Origin: Primula veris
Lineage: Eukaryota; Streptophyta; Magnoliopsida; Ericales; Primulaceae
Assembly (NCBI GenBank): GCA_963682055.1
Contig: OY821749.1
Coordinates: 25,117,631-25,181,630, forward strand
Length of the DNA: 64,000 nucleotides
Reading direction: 5' to 3'
The notes under the pieces are model-generated. The model saw only the letters and a list, made by a program, of their open reading frames with translations, made no database searches and was not told the origin of the DNA. Positions 27,101 to 38,780 of this stretch are shown here, piece by piece; positions within the stretch are counted from its first letter, which is position 1, and each line of letters begins with the position of its first letter. A program made the position numbers and the translations under genes.

Positions 27101-30100
27101 AATCAAAGAAACTGAAACGAATTAAGGTGTTTGGGTTCACTCGGAAAAGGACCAGAATGGTTGCATAGAATTTCAAAGTTTTGCTTTAAGCATGCCATGA
27201 TTTTCACTCTCAGTTTCAGCAGACTGCGAAGACATAAAACACCATGCCTATTAGTTCAATAAAAGCATGCCATAGGCCCATAGCAGAACAGATGACAACG
27301 GCTTGAATTGTGCATCTATAAAGAAAACTGAGCATATAGCACCTTCAGTTCAAATTGGGGGCTAAGAAAGATATACTAGAGTTTCTTACTCTTGCAAATA
27401 TACCTGTCATTATACTACTTTGTTTATCAAGATTGTCTGTCTTAAACCTGGCTTAGACTCATGCGCATATTCTTTTTATATAAAGATTGATTTTTGTACT
27501 TTACATGTTGGGGGTAAATAAACTAATAACGCACCTTGTCGAATGCTTTCCGACATTCATTTGATCGTGTCCCAACAAACGGTATATGAAACTTCTCCAG
27601 CAGTTCCTGCAGAGAAAAAATATGCATATTCACTGCCAGTTATCGGCTCAAAGAGTGTCCAGCAAATTGAGGTTTTCTCAAGTTATCCCAAGCAATACCT
27701 GAATGCCACCATCTTCACCAAAACGACCATGTATGACCGGAAAAACTATATCCACTGACTTAGCAAGGTGTTCCGCAAAATCAGACAATGAATCATACCC
27801 TTGAGCAAGGCTGTAGGAATGATAATACAATCAGCTCATAAATCATTAAGACCAAAAAGTAGAGTTGCCTATTCAATATTAACTTTTTATACCTTTCAAG
27901 TTTGAAATCAAAATCGGACGGAGTGTTGGAGTAAAGCTGCAGGAATCACAAAAAAAAAAAAAAAAAAAAAAATCACCTATGAGTGAAACATGCCAACGCT
28001 TTCCAGTCATACCAAGAAACTTAAACGAGCATAAACATCCAGATACAGAGCTTATCATGCAATCTCATTCATATTTTAATTCCGCTAAACGCAGCTTTCA
28101 GAAGTCATCCAAATATTCAAGCTAAATTCACGAACTATGGGAAATTATTTAATGTGAAGTTTGAAAGAAGTAAAGAGGTTGAGTTTGTGACTGAGGATAA
28201 ACACGCAAGACAGACACCTCCACAACTACAAGGGGTAGTCTTCGAAGAATGAAATCATTATAACACAATTGATAAAATTGTTTGACAGCTAAATCAAAAA
28301 TTATAGAGCCAAGGAATACCTTTGATCTATTCCTTTCTTTCATGTATGAGAACTTTTTGACCAATAATGATAAAAACATATGAAAGACTAGTATTAACAT
28401 CTGTACCATTTAGCAGGGCTAAGTTACATGAGACAGCAAGATATATGCTGTAGGCCCGAATTGAAGTAGCAGGAAGCATGACAACTATCTTAAAAAATGG
28501 GAAACTACAAAGTAAGTTTATTACACTAGTATTTATTCTATTAAAGTTCTGTTATACTGTCCTGTCACCACAATTCCCAATATCAAAATCTTATGTTCTT
28601 ATCAGTGACTGATTATTGCAAAACATATGAACGTATTTAATCATAACTTGGTGATGTATGCTTTTTCTATCTAGAAACATGTCATTAGAGCATGCATTTG
28701 GTCTTGCAGCCTTCCCGTCTCGTAATGGAGATGTGATTTCTGTACATCCAGTGTCATTGTCATTGTCAATATATATTTATCTTAAGTAAATGGTTTGGAG
28801 CCGTTAACTCAAAATTGGAATAATTTGTTAAATTACACTTACAACACTACCCTGGATGGAATTATCTTGATTTCTGGAAGATATGAAGATAAAAGAATCA
28901 TTGACAAATAATAGGATAAACGACAGACTAAACTTCAGACATTGTTTAAAATAACAAAAAAAGTTTGTTGCTTGGAAGAGCTCATTATAGTGGCCTTGTT
29001 TGGTTACCTTTCTTTTTCCTTACTTTTACTTTTACTTCTTACTTTTACTTTTACTTCCGGATGTTTGTTTGGCTGTCATTTAAGTTTATTTTTATCAAAA
29101 GTAAACCATTAAGTATGCTTTTGGCTTTACTTTTACTTTTACTTATATATAGTTTGTTTGGATGTCATCTCATAAGTATACTTTTGGTGAAAAGTAAATG
29201 TCTATAAGTATACTTTTTAAAAGTAAGTTTGATGATAATTTTACTAGTAAGTAAAATACTGCTAATGTTTATATATGTTATATGATAAACCTATTTCAGT
29301 ATTGAATCCAACTTGTTGAATCTGAATGAACAAAATCTGTTATATTACTCAAATTTTCCTAACCAGATTAAAATTTAGGTTTTAATCTGAATGTTCTTTT
29401 AAAGTACAGTTCAAAACCTAGTTCATATCATCGTTATATTTTCCTAATTTTGTATTTTTAATCTTTAAATAATGAAATGTTTTTTTGCTAGTTAATTATT
29501 TTGCATTATTCTATTAATCGAAATAAACAAGGGGTAATTCTCTATAAGTACCTCATAGCAACTTATATTCCTCCTAGATACCTTGATAATTTCACATTCC
29601 TCATAGGTACAACTTTTTAATTATTTAGTTTATTTACTAAATTGTCATGCAAACCAAAATATAATATACATATTTTATCTTTCTACAAACCCAAAAAAAT
29701 AGTTTTAAATTACAACAAAATAAAAAAAAACACAACAAATTTATAAAAATGAAAAAAATCACAAAAAATATAAAAAATAACAAAAAAAACAAAAAATTAT
29801 GAAAAAAATGAAAAAAAACATAAAAAATTATAAAAATCACAAAAAATTATAAAAAATCAAAAAAAAATATAAAAAATCACCAAAAATTATTAAAAAATAC
29901 AAAAATCACAAAAAATTATAAAAATTATAAAAAAATGAAAAAATGAAAAAAAAAAATTACAAACTTTTAAAAAAATTAAAAAATATATATATAATTTTTT
30001 TGTCAATATAACACTTTTTATACCGAAAAATAAAAAAAAATATAAAAAATCACAAAAACTTATAAAAAATCACAAAAAATTTAAAAAAAAAAAAAAAAAT

Positions 30101-31925
30101 TGTAATTTTGTAATTTTTTTGTGATTTTTTTTTCATTTTTGTGATTTTTTTCATTTTTTATAAATTTTTTTTTTTTTTTTTATATTTTGTGATTTTTGTG
30201 ATTTTTGTGATTTTTGTGATTTTTTTTTATTTTTTTTAATTTTTTTTGTGATTTTTTTTATTTATTTTTCATTTTTTGTGATTTTTTTTCATTTATTTTG
30301 AGATTTTTTTTATTTTATATAATTTTATGTGTTTTTTTTCCATTTTTTATGAAATATGTATATGGTGTTTTGGTAAATAAAGTAAATAATTAAAAAATGG
30401 TACCTATAGGGAATATGAACTTATGGAGGTAACTAGGAATAATATAAATTCAAAAGTGTTACCTATTGTGCATTATTTGAATAAACAATTCATTTTCACT
30501 CAAAAAGTAAAAGTAAACATATTTTACCAAACAACATTTTTAATGAAAAGTATACTTTTACGGTGTTCACCAAACATCATTTACTTACTAAAAAGTAAAC
30601 ATAAAAAGTATATTTTTCAACCCACTTACAAAAAGTATACTTTTGAGCATAAAAGACGTGAGCGACCAAACGAGGCCACTGTCTTCTTGTTAGGTAAATC
30701 TAAAATTATTGTGACAGGCAGAAACAGATATTCAAACTCAGACCAACTATAAAGAAATCGTAAGTACGTAATCCATTGCGTAAATGTAAAAACCTGTGCA
30801 GGTGAAATTGCAAAGGCGTTAAGATTGCAATCAATGTAATAGCAGCTGACATCCAAATCGCTTCCCTGTTAAAAACAAATCAATCAGAACTCATAATATT
30901 GTCAGATAACTGCATTTTTTAAATGCTAACTAATTGCAGACATCATGGAGAAATGGTTATTGTTTCTCATTCTCTAACATAAAAAAAAGCATTTGCGCGT
31001 GGAAGAGGCTGAAATGCTAGTTTCTAGAGTCTAGAGATCTTAATCAAAATATATAGTAACTCAGTCATTTTTTTTATCAAATGGGCCGGTCGTTTCCATC
31101 TAGTAATTTTCCTCGACTTTACACATTGGCAGTGGAATGTAAGATGTGAATAAGCTTTAATAAATATAAATAAAATCTTTTCAACACACACCCCATGCAG
31201 ATACTCACTCAACGCGCTGATACCATTTGATCAAATCAATATATTGTGACATGAAGGAACTAGGCGGAGACAGTTGGTACTAAAATAGGGTATGAGAAAA
31301 AAAAAATAGAATATCGGCCCCTCCCATTTACCAATCCTAGTTCCGTCACTGTATACTGTATATCGAGGTATATTAATTTATCTGCATAAATGTGTGTCAA
31401 AAAAACTCCGCCTAGATTATATATGAAAAAACTAGTTCACCCTACATTGAGAAAACCCCGATATTTTACCATGTATCTTGAAATTTTCTTTTATCAATTT
31501 TACCCTTTCACCACCCCATAATTACGAAAAAAACAGTCCTAGTTCCACCACTACTGAATGAGTTGATACTAAGAGTAAAACTGTAAAATATACACACACA
31601 AAAAAACCTGAATATGATCAAGGACTGATCTAGCAGAATTAAGAGAAATCCCGCGCTCCGCCGACGGCCCACCACACACAATCCCCACTCTCAACACCCC
31701 GCCTTTTCCTTCTCCCTCCCTCTCTACGACACATCCGCTCTCTTCCCCTTCCACAACCACACCACCCGCGCGTAGACCCCCACTCGCCCTAACCACACTC
31801 CTCACCCCAACCCTCCTACTCCCAAACACCTCCACGCGCGCGTGGGAGGATGAGAACAGCGCGTGGAGGGGGAGACGGGGTTTTAGAGCGAGCGAAAGGT
31901 GGTGGGGAATGAGGGAGGATGCCAT
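19039..31925 (-). CDS. DDL: D-alanine--D-alanine ligase, tandem two-domain plant form
   Basis: Twenty-four GT-AG exons on the minus strand, 5' to 3': 31608-31925, 30794-30865, 27893-27936, 27699-27810, 27535-27606, 26656-26718, 26393-26470, 26200-26292, 25896-26015, 24827-24913, 24430-24639, 24295-24342, 23909-24136, 23215-23300, 22834-23078, 22673-22741, 22504-22568, 22080-22249, 21873-21951, 21301-21556, 21139-21184, 20548-20656, 19402-19464, 19039-19107. They sum to 2802 nt, an unbroken frame of 933 residues plus stop, near the length I recall for the Arabidopsis protein. The enzyme joins two D-Ala with ATP, a step of peptidoglycan precursor synthesis. Plants keep it as a fused pair of ligase units. 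Residues 1 to about 47 are rich in Ser, Arg and Ala without acids and end VVRA, which fits a plastid transit peptide. The start is the first ATG of a GC-rich first exon. Intron 2 (2857 bp) carries a large foldback element. No stop or frameshift was found. Confidence 0.93.
23543..23824. repeat. Imperfect direct duplication in DDL intron 13
   Basis: Units start at 23543 and 23740, 197 bp apart. Both carry ACTTACAA(C/T)GTCACTTAATA, TTTGCAAATAAAAA, CGTCTACACAATGG(A/G)ACAA and CTGATAAA. They lie wholly within an intron, so the coding frame is unaffected. Confidence 0.7.
28989..30680. mobile_element. Large foldback transposon in DDL intron 2
   Basis: The ends AGTGGCCTTGTTTGGT and its inverse ACCAAACGAGGCCACT bound 1692 bp. 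Subterminal regions are arrays of ACTTTTACTTTT and GTATACTTTT on the left and AAAAGTAAAAGT and AAAAGTATAC on the right, so they can pair. There is no coding capacity. The GGCC(T)TGTTTGG ends resemble PIF/Harbinger or hAT MITEs, but no exact target duplication was found, so the class is open. A second foldback is nested inside. Confidence 0.68.
29542..30468. repeat. Nested foldback with A-rich and T-rich halves
   Basis: The left arm (CTATAAGTACC, CTCATAGGTAC, TTTTTAATTATTTAGTTTAT) is matched inversely by the right arm (ATAAAGTAAATAATTAAAAA, GTACCTATAGGG, GTTACCTATTG). Between them about 350 bp on the left is almost only A with CAC/TTAT breaks, and about 260 bp on the right is almost only T with GTG breaks. 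This gives one continuous hairpin and extreme strand asymmetry. Confidence 0.75.
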
Positions 31926-34145
31926 TTGAGAGTGAGAGAGTTTATGGGATTGGGTTAAAAGTGTTAAGTTTGAGAAATTTCATGTTAATTTGTAGGGAAA
32001 GTTTGCCGAGGATGGAATTAAACTATTACGCAGCCGGCAAGAGAGAGAGAGGGAGAGAGTGCGTGTGCGTCTTTCTCACTGTCTTGTTTTGGTTATTAAC
32101 TTATTATTATCAACAGGTGTATTTTTTTACTAAAAAAATATTTTTTTCATGCAAAATTGATAATTTCGAATTACAGTCTTTTTTTTTTTTTTTTCAATTT
32201 TTTTTATAAAAATAAAAATTAAAAGGTAAACCGTAATTATGATTTACGGTTTGTAATTCGGATTTACGGTTTAACCATGAAAAAAAAAAATCAGTCAAAA
32301 AATACAGCATCTGTTATCATTTCTAAGCCACGAGGTTTTGGTTAATATTAGTCAAACACCTTCCTGTTTGGATTTTTATACAATTGGGTGGGTACATGAA
32401 CTTTCGACTAATCATACAATACTCTTTCCCTCTCTATTTAAATATGTCCTGTTTTTATTCATGATACGTGTTAAAATAAGTTTTCGTTTTCTTTTTTTAG
32501 TAAATTTATCTTTTTTGGGTTTTGAAACATACATTTTTTATAGTTAAATCATATCAAATTTACACTTATAGACTTATAATTTTTCAAATATTTTGGGTTT
32601 GTTCAAATTTTCAAACATGACGCTTATTCAATGATGGGTGTAATAGGTGCGTTTATTCATTTGAGTTTGTTAGGGGGGTGAGTTTTTTTTTTTTTGAAAA
32701 AGTGTTTCAGGGGTGAGTGATAATGTGATATCTTCACCTACACACAATTGCATGAAATCATGCATCATATAGGTAAAAGACAAAAAATAACCACAATTTG
32801 ATTCACATTAATTTTATTTCCCTTCCAATAGAAAGAGACATATAGTTCAGTGTACAAATTCTAGGTAAACACTTGGGGGTACATTTTTTTTTCCTTATTT
32901 TAAACATTTTATAGTGGAAATGAGAATTTTGGTTACAATAGAGGGAGAAAGCTACTCATATCATATTAAACATGTTTATTTACAGTTTAATAATGTACAA
33001 AATGTTGTCTTTGATATAAATTAATAAATAAATAAATAATGAGATATTGAATTTTAATTTAGGTATGAGTAAGTTTTTCCTTTGGTAGAATTTTGTTGGC
33101 ATAAAATAACAAGATGGTTATCATTATAATTTTTTGATAGGTTCAGGTACCTAATTGATTATACTGTAATAGGTAGATGTTTAGTGATAATAAACCAAAC
33201 TTAAGGGTGGAAAATATAATAATCGACCCCTTTTGGGATAAATTGGCTAATATTATCTCGTTGCTTGTCTCTTCCGCGCCCTTTTTTGGGATATTAATAT
33301 AATTGTCCCTGTAGTTCAAACATTACTTCTTCCTGGCCCTATTATTTTAAAGGCAAATGCCCACATGCATGTTTCGACTAATTGTATACTTAAAGGTTCA
33401 AATAATTATCAATAACCGTTGATTTTGTAGACTTTTACTAGGTTAAGTATATTAATTTAGACATTTTGGTACTATAAATGGAATTTTAAGGTAGAAATTA
33501 GGTTTAATTTAAAGTTATACTATGAAAAATTGATGTTACGCTCGGAAAGTTTTTGACGTTCTCCGTATAGCTTAGATTAAACCAACTATTTTTAAAATTT
33601 CTAAATAGTTGTCTGAAGTATTGTCTTTATGCGAAAAATTTCCACAAAATAAAAACACTGTGCTCATTCGAATTTATTATCAATTGACAAGCATGATTGA
33701 TAAAACTTGAAATTAGTAGATGTTAAGTAACAATTATTCAAACCTAGGTGGCGATAAAGGTTAATAACTCTCCCTTTTTGGAGCTAATTGTGTCACTGTC
33801 TCATTTCTTGTCTCATCCCCTCCCTTCTTGGCTTAATTGATATTATTATTTTGTTATTATTATTATTTATTTATTTAAAATATTATTAAAGATAATTAAG
33901 TGATTTTACATCTACCGTATTTAACAATACTTGAACCATGTACCTAACCTGTTCCTAACGAGTTCTACCTCACTAGGGATTAATTGATATATCGATCCCT
34001 TAATTCGAATATTACATCTCTACCTGGTTGCGATAGTTTTTAAGAAAATAGTCCAGATGCTCGGAAAGCTGTTGTATATGTTTCGTCATTATTTTATCTA
34101 TTATTTTTTTAAGTGATTTTATTTTTAGCTAAATTGAAAAGTGTA

Positions 34146-34369
34146 TTTCCTCCGTTCCATAATATAAGTCATATTACTATACGAAATCACGTGCAATTTG
34201 ACCAGATTTGAACGTGTAACTAAATTCCCGAAACGAAAATTTTCAATTTTTTTCTAAATAGTTAAAATATTAAACTATATAATAGAATTTAAAAATAAAA
34301 TAAAATTGAATACGAGTTATTTACCGATTAAAGTTGCGTGTGATTTCTTATATTGTGAAATGGAGAAAG
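34146..34369. mobile_element. Stowaway-like MITE (Tc1/mariner type)
   Basis: The left end TTTCCTCCGTTCCATAATAT and the right end ATATTGTGAAATGGAGAAAG are inverted versions of the Stowaway end. TA flanks both sides (34144-34145 and 34370-34371), the length is 224 bp, and there is no coding capacity. Confidence 0.85.
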
Positions 34370-35564
34370 TATTTTGTAAAGTACACCGTATACGTACTCT
34401 AAATCTCAACATCGATCTACCAGGAGTTTGTGGCTATCTAATCTTTTATTTTGTTTTTTCCGTATAATTATCATGAATGATATCACACTCCTACCTCCTA
34501 GATCTTGAACCCAAAAAATCTATATGGATTTTTGCCACTGCTTGTGATTTTCTATTGAATCTACATATAACCATATAGGTTAGCTAACGTGGAAGTCAGA
34601 ATTAAAATAACTAATATTGACTGCATGCAGAATGTCGTGTCGTGCAGATAATTCTGAATTTTTGGTATTCTTAACTGTTTCGAGTTCACTATATCTATGT
34701 TTTCAGAATCTACACGTCAAAGTTAATCTAATGACCGTCAAAACCGTCAATAAATTAAAATTCCATCAAAGCGGCAATTCCGGTGCAAAAGTTGTCGCCA
34801 AACAACGCATCATAGAAACTCTTGTCAATTTTTTCGTGACTATATTTGGGTATTTTTGTAGTTTAGTTTAATCAATGTCACTTGTACTCTCCATCTCGCC
34901 GAATAAGAGTCAAAGTTTATTGTGTTTTATTTTCCGGATCGAGGACCCTTTTAATTATGCGTTTATATAACTATTATTTGATCATCAATTTTCATTTGTT
35001 TACTAATTAAGGCAAAGTCGTCGGGTGTCAAATTTGGATGAAAATTAATGTTAAATCAAAAAACGAATTTGAGTAATATCAACATCACTACTCGAGCAAA
35101 CTACAGTGTATATACATAATAAAAATAAAATATACAATTACCTACGGAGGGTGTTGTGACAATCCATGATAGTTAACTAATAATAAGCTTCATAATTCAT
35201 ATTTTTAAGGTCTCAGGGACTTAAAGAAGTTACATAGTGTTCCATCTTTCATTATTGCTCTACTCATATATTCTCGATCCGACACGGCCTATTGTCAAAT
35301 ATTAGTTGTGTCACTTGTGTGATTGAAAGATTTAAAGACCAATTATTTTGAAATCATGTCATAACTTCCCCCAATGTATCAAAATTTAAAGACCAATTAA
35401 ATTAGGTTTGGAACTCAAAATTTCAATTATTGCACTTTTGGAACAATAATAATAGAAGGAGGTAGACACAAATAATTAAGGAGAAAGTGAATCCTGACAC
35501 AGGTGGCTTTGAAGAGATGCAGGAGCTACGACTACAGTGGGTCTCACGATTTCGGAAAATCGTT

Positions 35565-35898
35565 CAGGGCCCATTACGCAATTAAATAAATTTTTTTTTT
35601 ATCTATATGTCTAAAAAAATTATACGTGCACATAAAAAGCACAGAAAATGCACGTAAATGATTATGGTGAAATAAATATATTTTTCTCACATAACTTTTG
35701 TATAATTTGACTAATTTGTTTGTAGATAAGACGATGTTTTACTTATATTGATAATTTCTTTCATTTATAAGTTAATTATGAATTATTTTACTATTAAAAT
35801 ATTTCAATATATGAAATTACATACAAGGAAACCACAACTTAAGAGACTCCTTTTTTTTGGCATCGAGTAACGAAAAGTTCATGCCCGGCCCGGCCCTG
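35565..35898. mobile_element. Small element with CAGGGC ends
   Basis: It starts CAGGGCCCATTACG and ends CGGCCCGGCCCTG, a 7-bp inverted end as in many hAT MITEs; the interior is AT-rich. The 8-bp flanks do not match. A 10-bp direct repeat, TGAATCCTGA, lies at 35488-35497 and 35897-35906, so the true left border may be at 35498 instead. Confidence 0.45.
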
Positions 35899-36993
35899 AA
35901 TCCTGATCACTCCTTTTTTCCCCATCATATGGGAAAGACCGGGTTTAATGTACTGAATTAAGTGGATATGAAGAACTAAACAAAGTTAGAAAATTATATT
36001 AAAGCAAGTAAAAGGCATGCTTCTTCATAAAGAATGTAAGGTTATTACTTTGTTCACTTTGTTACGATTTATTACTCCTGAAGTTGTCGATGAATTCCCA
36101 TGTCTAGAATTTTACTTTATGCAAATAAATTAAGATTTGAGGATTTGAGCTAACTTTTTTTTTATGGATACATGATCATCACAATGAAATTAGGTATATA
36201 TGGCACTTGCCTAAACACCCAAGTATAATAAATGAAACTTTGAAGTTACATCACAGCTGATCCCACAAAGTGCCATTTTGAGGGAGAAATAACATAAACA
36301 CATTATACCCTCATACACAGAATGTATGTCTGAAAGGATATCTAAGCAATATGAAAGAAATTTGAATTTTGGCATGTAACTAAAAAAAGTTAAGTAGCTT
36401 ACTATTTTGTTAGGTAAAGAAAAAGTGAATCCGCCGAAATTAAGGGAATTTCTGTTTTAGTGACGACATGCAGTATCTAGACGTACCAACATTACCTACC
36501 AAAGTAGAAATTTTGAAAGGAACAATTAATAATATTCTGATATTATTATTTTACTGTATTGGTTAGGAATGGCTTTAGTTGAGTATAATATGAATGACAG
36601 TCTATTGAAATAGTTTGGACATGTAATAATCAAACATATGATACATCAATTAGTAAGAGCGACTATATATATTAGTGTAGAAAACAAATGGGGGTAGAGG
36701 CAGTTAAAACAATTGATTCGTAATGACGTGAGTGTTAGACAAATTGATAAACAAATACTAGATCTTAACAATTTTCAAAACAAATACCGGAGAAAATAAA
36801 AGAAAATATCCTGTCATTGAATCATGAAATTATGATAAAAATTCAAGAAGACGCTTATTGGATCATGGAAGTATAGTTCGAACTCGGGCAAAAATCTAAA
36901 AGAAAAAAGGTAAAATTACGAGAAAATGCACAGCAAAGAGGGCCGGAATTTACAAGAAAGAGCAGAATAAAAAGAAAGCACATCGACGTCGGG

Positions 36994-37565
36994 GGCGGAG
37001 GCAGGGGGTGTCATGTCATGGGTAGCGACCGCCATCCGAGAAATTTTAAAAATATTTTTTTTATATAGAAAAAATATTACATTTAATGTTTTATATATTA
37101 ATAACACTCCCAATGAACAAAATGTAACTTTGTTCGTTTGGTAAATATAAAATGTTTGTGTTCCCAATGTCTCTCGTTCAAATCTCGTGTTTATATTTTT
37201 TACACTCCATTTAAATATTATTATTTCACTCTTTGACTTTTCCATTAATTGCATCTTTTAGACAAAATTTTATCAATATTTTTTATACTCCATTAAATTA
37301 GTATTTATTTACTCTTTGATTTTTTCATTAATCGCATTCAAATTGCATTTTTTAAACAAAATTTTATAAATAAAAAAGGTTTAAATTATAATCAATCTGT
37401 ATGAATAGTCAGTTTTTCTATATCGTTTGAAATTTTTACACTAACGGACAAGTCAATTGAGCTTTAAACTCCGGATTTCTTTGGTTTTCTGTACGATCGA
37501 TTATTGTATTAATGGATAAAAAAATTTCTTCAATAGCCCATTAAGAATTGAATTCTGGCTTTGCC
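36994..37565. mobile_element. GGCGGAG-ended non-coding element
   Basis: The left end GGCGGAGGCAGGGGGTG and right end TTCTGGCTTTGCC are imperfectly inverted (GGC(G/A)(G/A)AG). This is the border pattern of a very common plant repeat family. Inside, GTTCCCAATGTCTC and CGTTCAAATCTCG resemble the internal motif of that family. A related element lies at 48524-49314. Confidence 0.45.
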
Positions 37566-38476
37566 ATTGCTTAACGCAGTGTCATAGCAAAATGATTTTT
37601 TTCCCATGTAAGGTCTTCAATAAGTACTTTAAGAAAGTTATTCCTGTAATTCTTGTTTTTTAATGTTTTTTTATTTAAAATTTGTTGCTTCGATTTGATC
37701 AATTCGTTGTTATTGAAAAAGCGAGCCTCCCACAAGTTATATAAACAAAATAGTTGACAATTGAAGATTGATTGGAGTATCGACCAATCTCCTGCTCTGG
37801 TACGGCGAGCTTTATATATATATATATATATTTTATAGTGTTTCCCCATTCGTTAAACTCATACCTATTACCTTCAACAACAAAAAATTATACAATTTTT
37901 ACATCAAATTACTTTGCATTTTACCGAAAGTGCGAACTGAAGGAGACGTCTTATAAAATGGTGGTGTGCCGTCATTTTGTACTATTCTACTGGGAAAATA
38001 AGGTTTTTAGCACTTTTATATTTTTGAACTGTAGAAATTGCATATACACACAGTGATGCACTAACCGAAAAAAACATGAGAAATGCGACACGCTAGTTGT
38101 CCATTTTCCGTTACCAAATTTAGGTACAGAATAATATAATATGCACTCCATGATATACTGATAAAGATCGTTTTTTTATGGTTGAAACTTCACCTTATCA
38201 ATGAATCTAACATTTCATAATCTAATCAAATTATTATAAAAAAAATCACCACCTTACATTATTTTCGAAATAGAATTACACCTAACACGAATATAAGTTT
38301 ATTATGCACTTTTCTTGAGACATAGTTTTGTATAGGGACAAGGTTGTGGTCCTATGCTGGTTGTAACAAGCTGTTTATACCCTTGTTGTGATCACTCACT
38401 TTACTAAGCTTTTACTCTCTTTCTCCACCCACATGCATCCCACTCCCAAACAATCATTTTTTTTACAACTTTTTGT

Positions 38477-38484
38477 TATATAAA
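38477..38484 (+). promoter_or_regulatory. Probable TATA box of MIR164
   Basis: TATATAAA lies about 190 bp before the miRNA stem and is followed by a CT-rich leader (ACTCTCTTTCTGTACACACT). Plant MIR genes are Pol II units with TATA boxes, so this is the best candidate. The transcript start is inferred. Confidence 0.5.
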
Positions 38485-38663
38485 TGAGAAGACGAAATGC
38501 ACATTTAGCTACCCTCAAGTATATTCACTCTCTTTCTGTACACACTCACTCTCTTTTTGCCTCTCATACATATATTTAGACTTATAAATACACATACATT
38601 TACTCATATGTTTACACATATTAGGTTGAGTTTTGTGTTTAGTAAATTAATTAGGAGGTGTGG

Positions 38664-38780
38664 GTGTTTGAGCAAGATGGAGAAGCAGGGCACGTGCATT
38701 ACTAACATCATCACATAATTCATGTAATGTGTTTGTATTTCATGTGCCCATCTTCACCATTTTGATCACTAAACCTATTT
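38664..38780 (+). ncRNA. MIR164: MIR164 precursor hairpin
   Basis: The 5' arm contains the full 21-nt miR164 at 38678-38698, reading TGGAGAAGCAGGGCACGTGC then A. The 3' arm contains the star strand at 38741-38761 (CATGTGCCCATCTTCACCAT then T), as in known miR164 stars. Outside the duplex, GTTTGAG...CAAG pairs with TTTTGATCACTAAAC. The loop of about 40 nt (38699-38740) is AT-rich. miR164 directs cleavage of NAC transcription factor mRNAs (CUC1, CUC2, NAC1, ORE1), shaping organ boundaries, lateral roots and leaf ageing. Duplex, loop size and promoter all fit a functional locus. Precursor ends are approximate. Confidence 0.96.
38678..38698 (+). ncRNA. miR164: Mature miR164 (miR164a/b form)
   Basis: A 21-nt sequence on the 5' arm starting with T (U in RNA), as needed for AGO1 loading, and ending GCACGTGCA. 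It agrees at all 21 positions with the conserved miR164a/b sequence as I know it. Confidence 0.96.

Larger units (their letters stand above)
24295..31925 (-). other. DDL first ligase unit (exons 1-12, residues 1-439)
   Basis: After the transit peptide, CGGPSAERGISLNSARS (residues 84-100) is the N-terminal Ddl signature. HGRFGEDG is at 172-179. VKPTKAGSSIGV (254-265) supplies the ATP-grasp lysine Lys255 and the serine loop. The C-terminal metal and substrate motif, usually ExNTxPGMT in Ddl, reads FTDINLISGM (418-427). The first metal-binding Glu is therefore Asp420, Asn422 is kept, and TxPGM has become LISGM. This unit may be catalytically weaker or regulatory. I believe other plant DDLs share the change, but that needs an alignment. 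Confidence 0.8.
31926..38476. other. Intergenic region between DDL and MIR164
   Basis: The first few hundred bases are the DDL promoter side, read leftward. They include a cluster of TTTACGGTTT words at 32227-32273 but no obvious TATA box. Further on there is a Stowaway MITE (34146-34369), a GC-ended MITE (35565-35898) and a GGCGGAG-ended element (36994-37565). No protein gene was recognised. Confidence 0.6.

Noticed and set aside
31263..31552. Possible element in DDL intron 1 (GGCGGAG at the left, CTAGTTCCACCAC at the right)
   Set aside because: The ends are only loosely inverted and there is no target duplication. Similar words at 55310-55430 suggest a diverged repeat, but borders cannot be set.
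32420..32470. Stowaway-like end (CTTTCCCTCTCTATTTAAAT)
   Set aside because: Only one end is present; no matching inverted end or TA pair was found.
36916..37254. 112-codon minus-strand frame
   Set aside because: It overlaps the end of the GGCGGAG-ended element and has random-looking composition.
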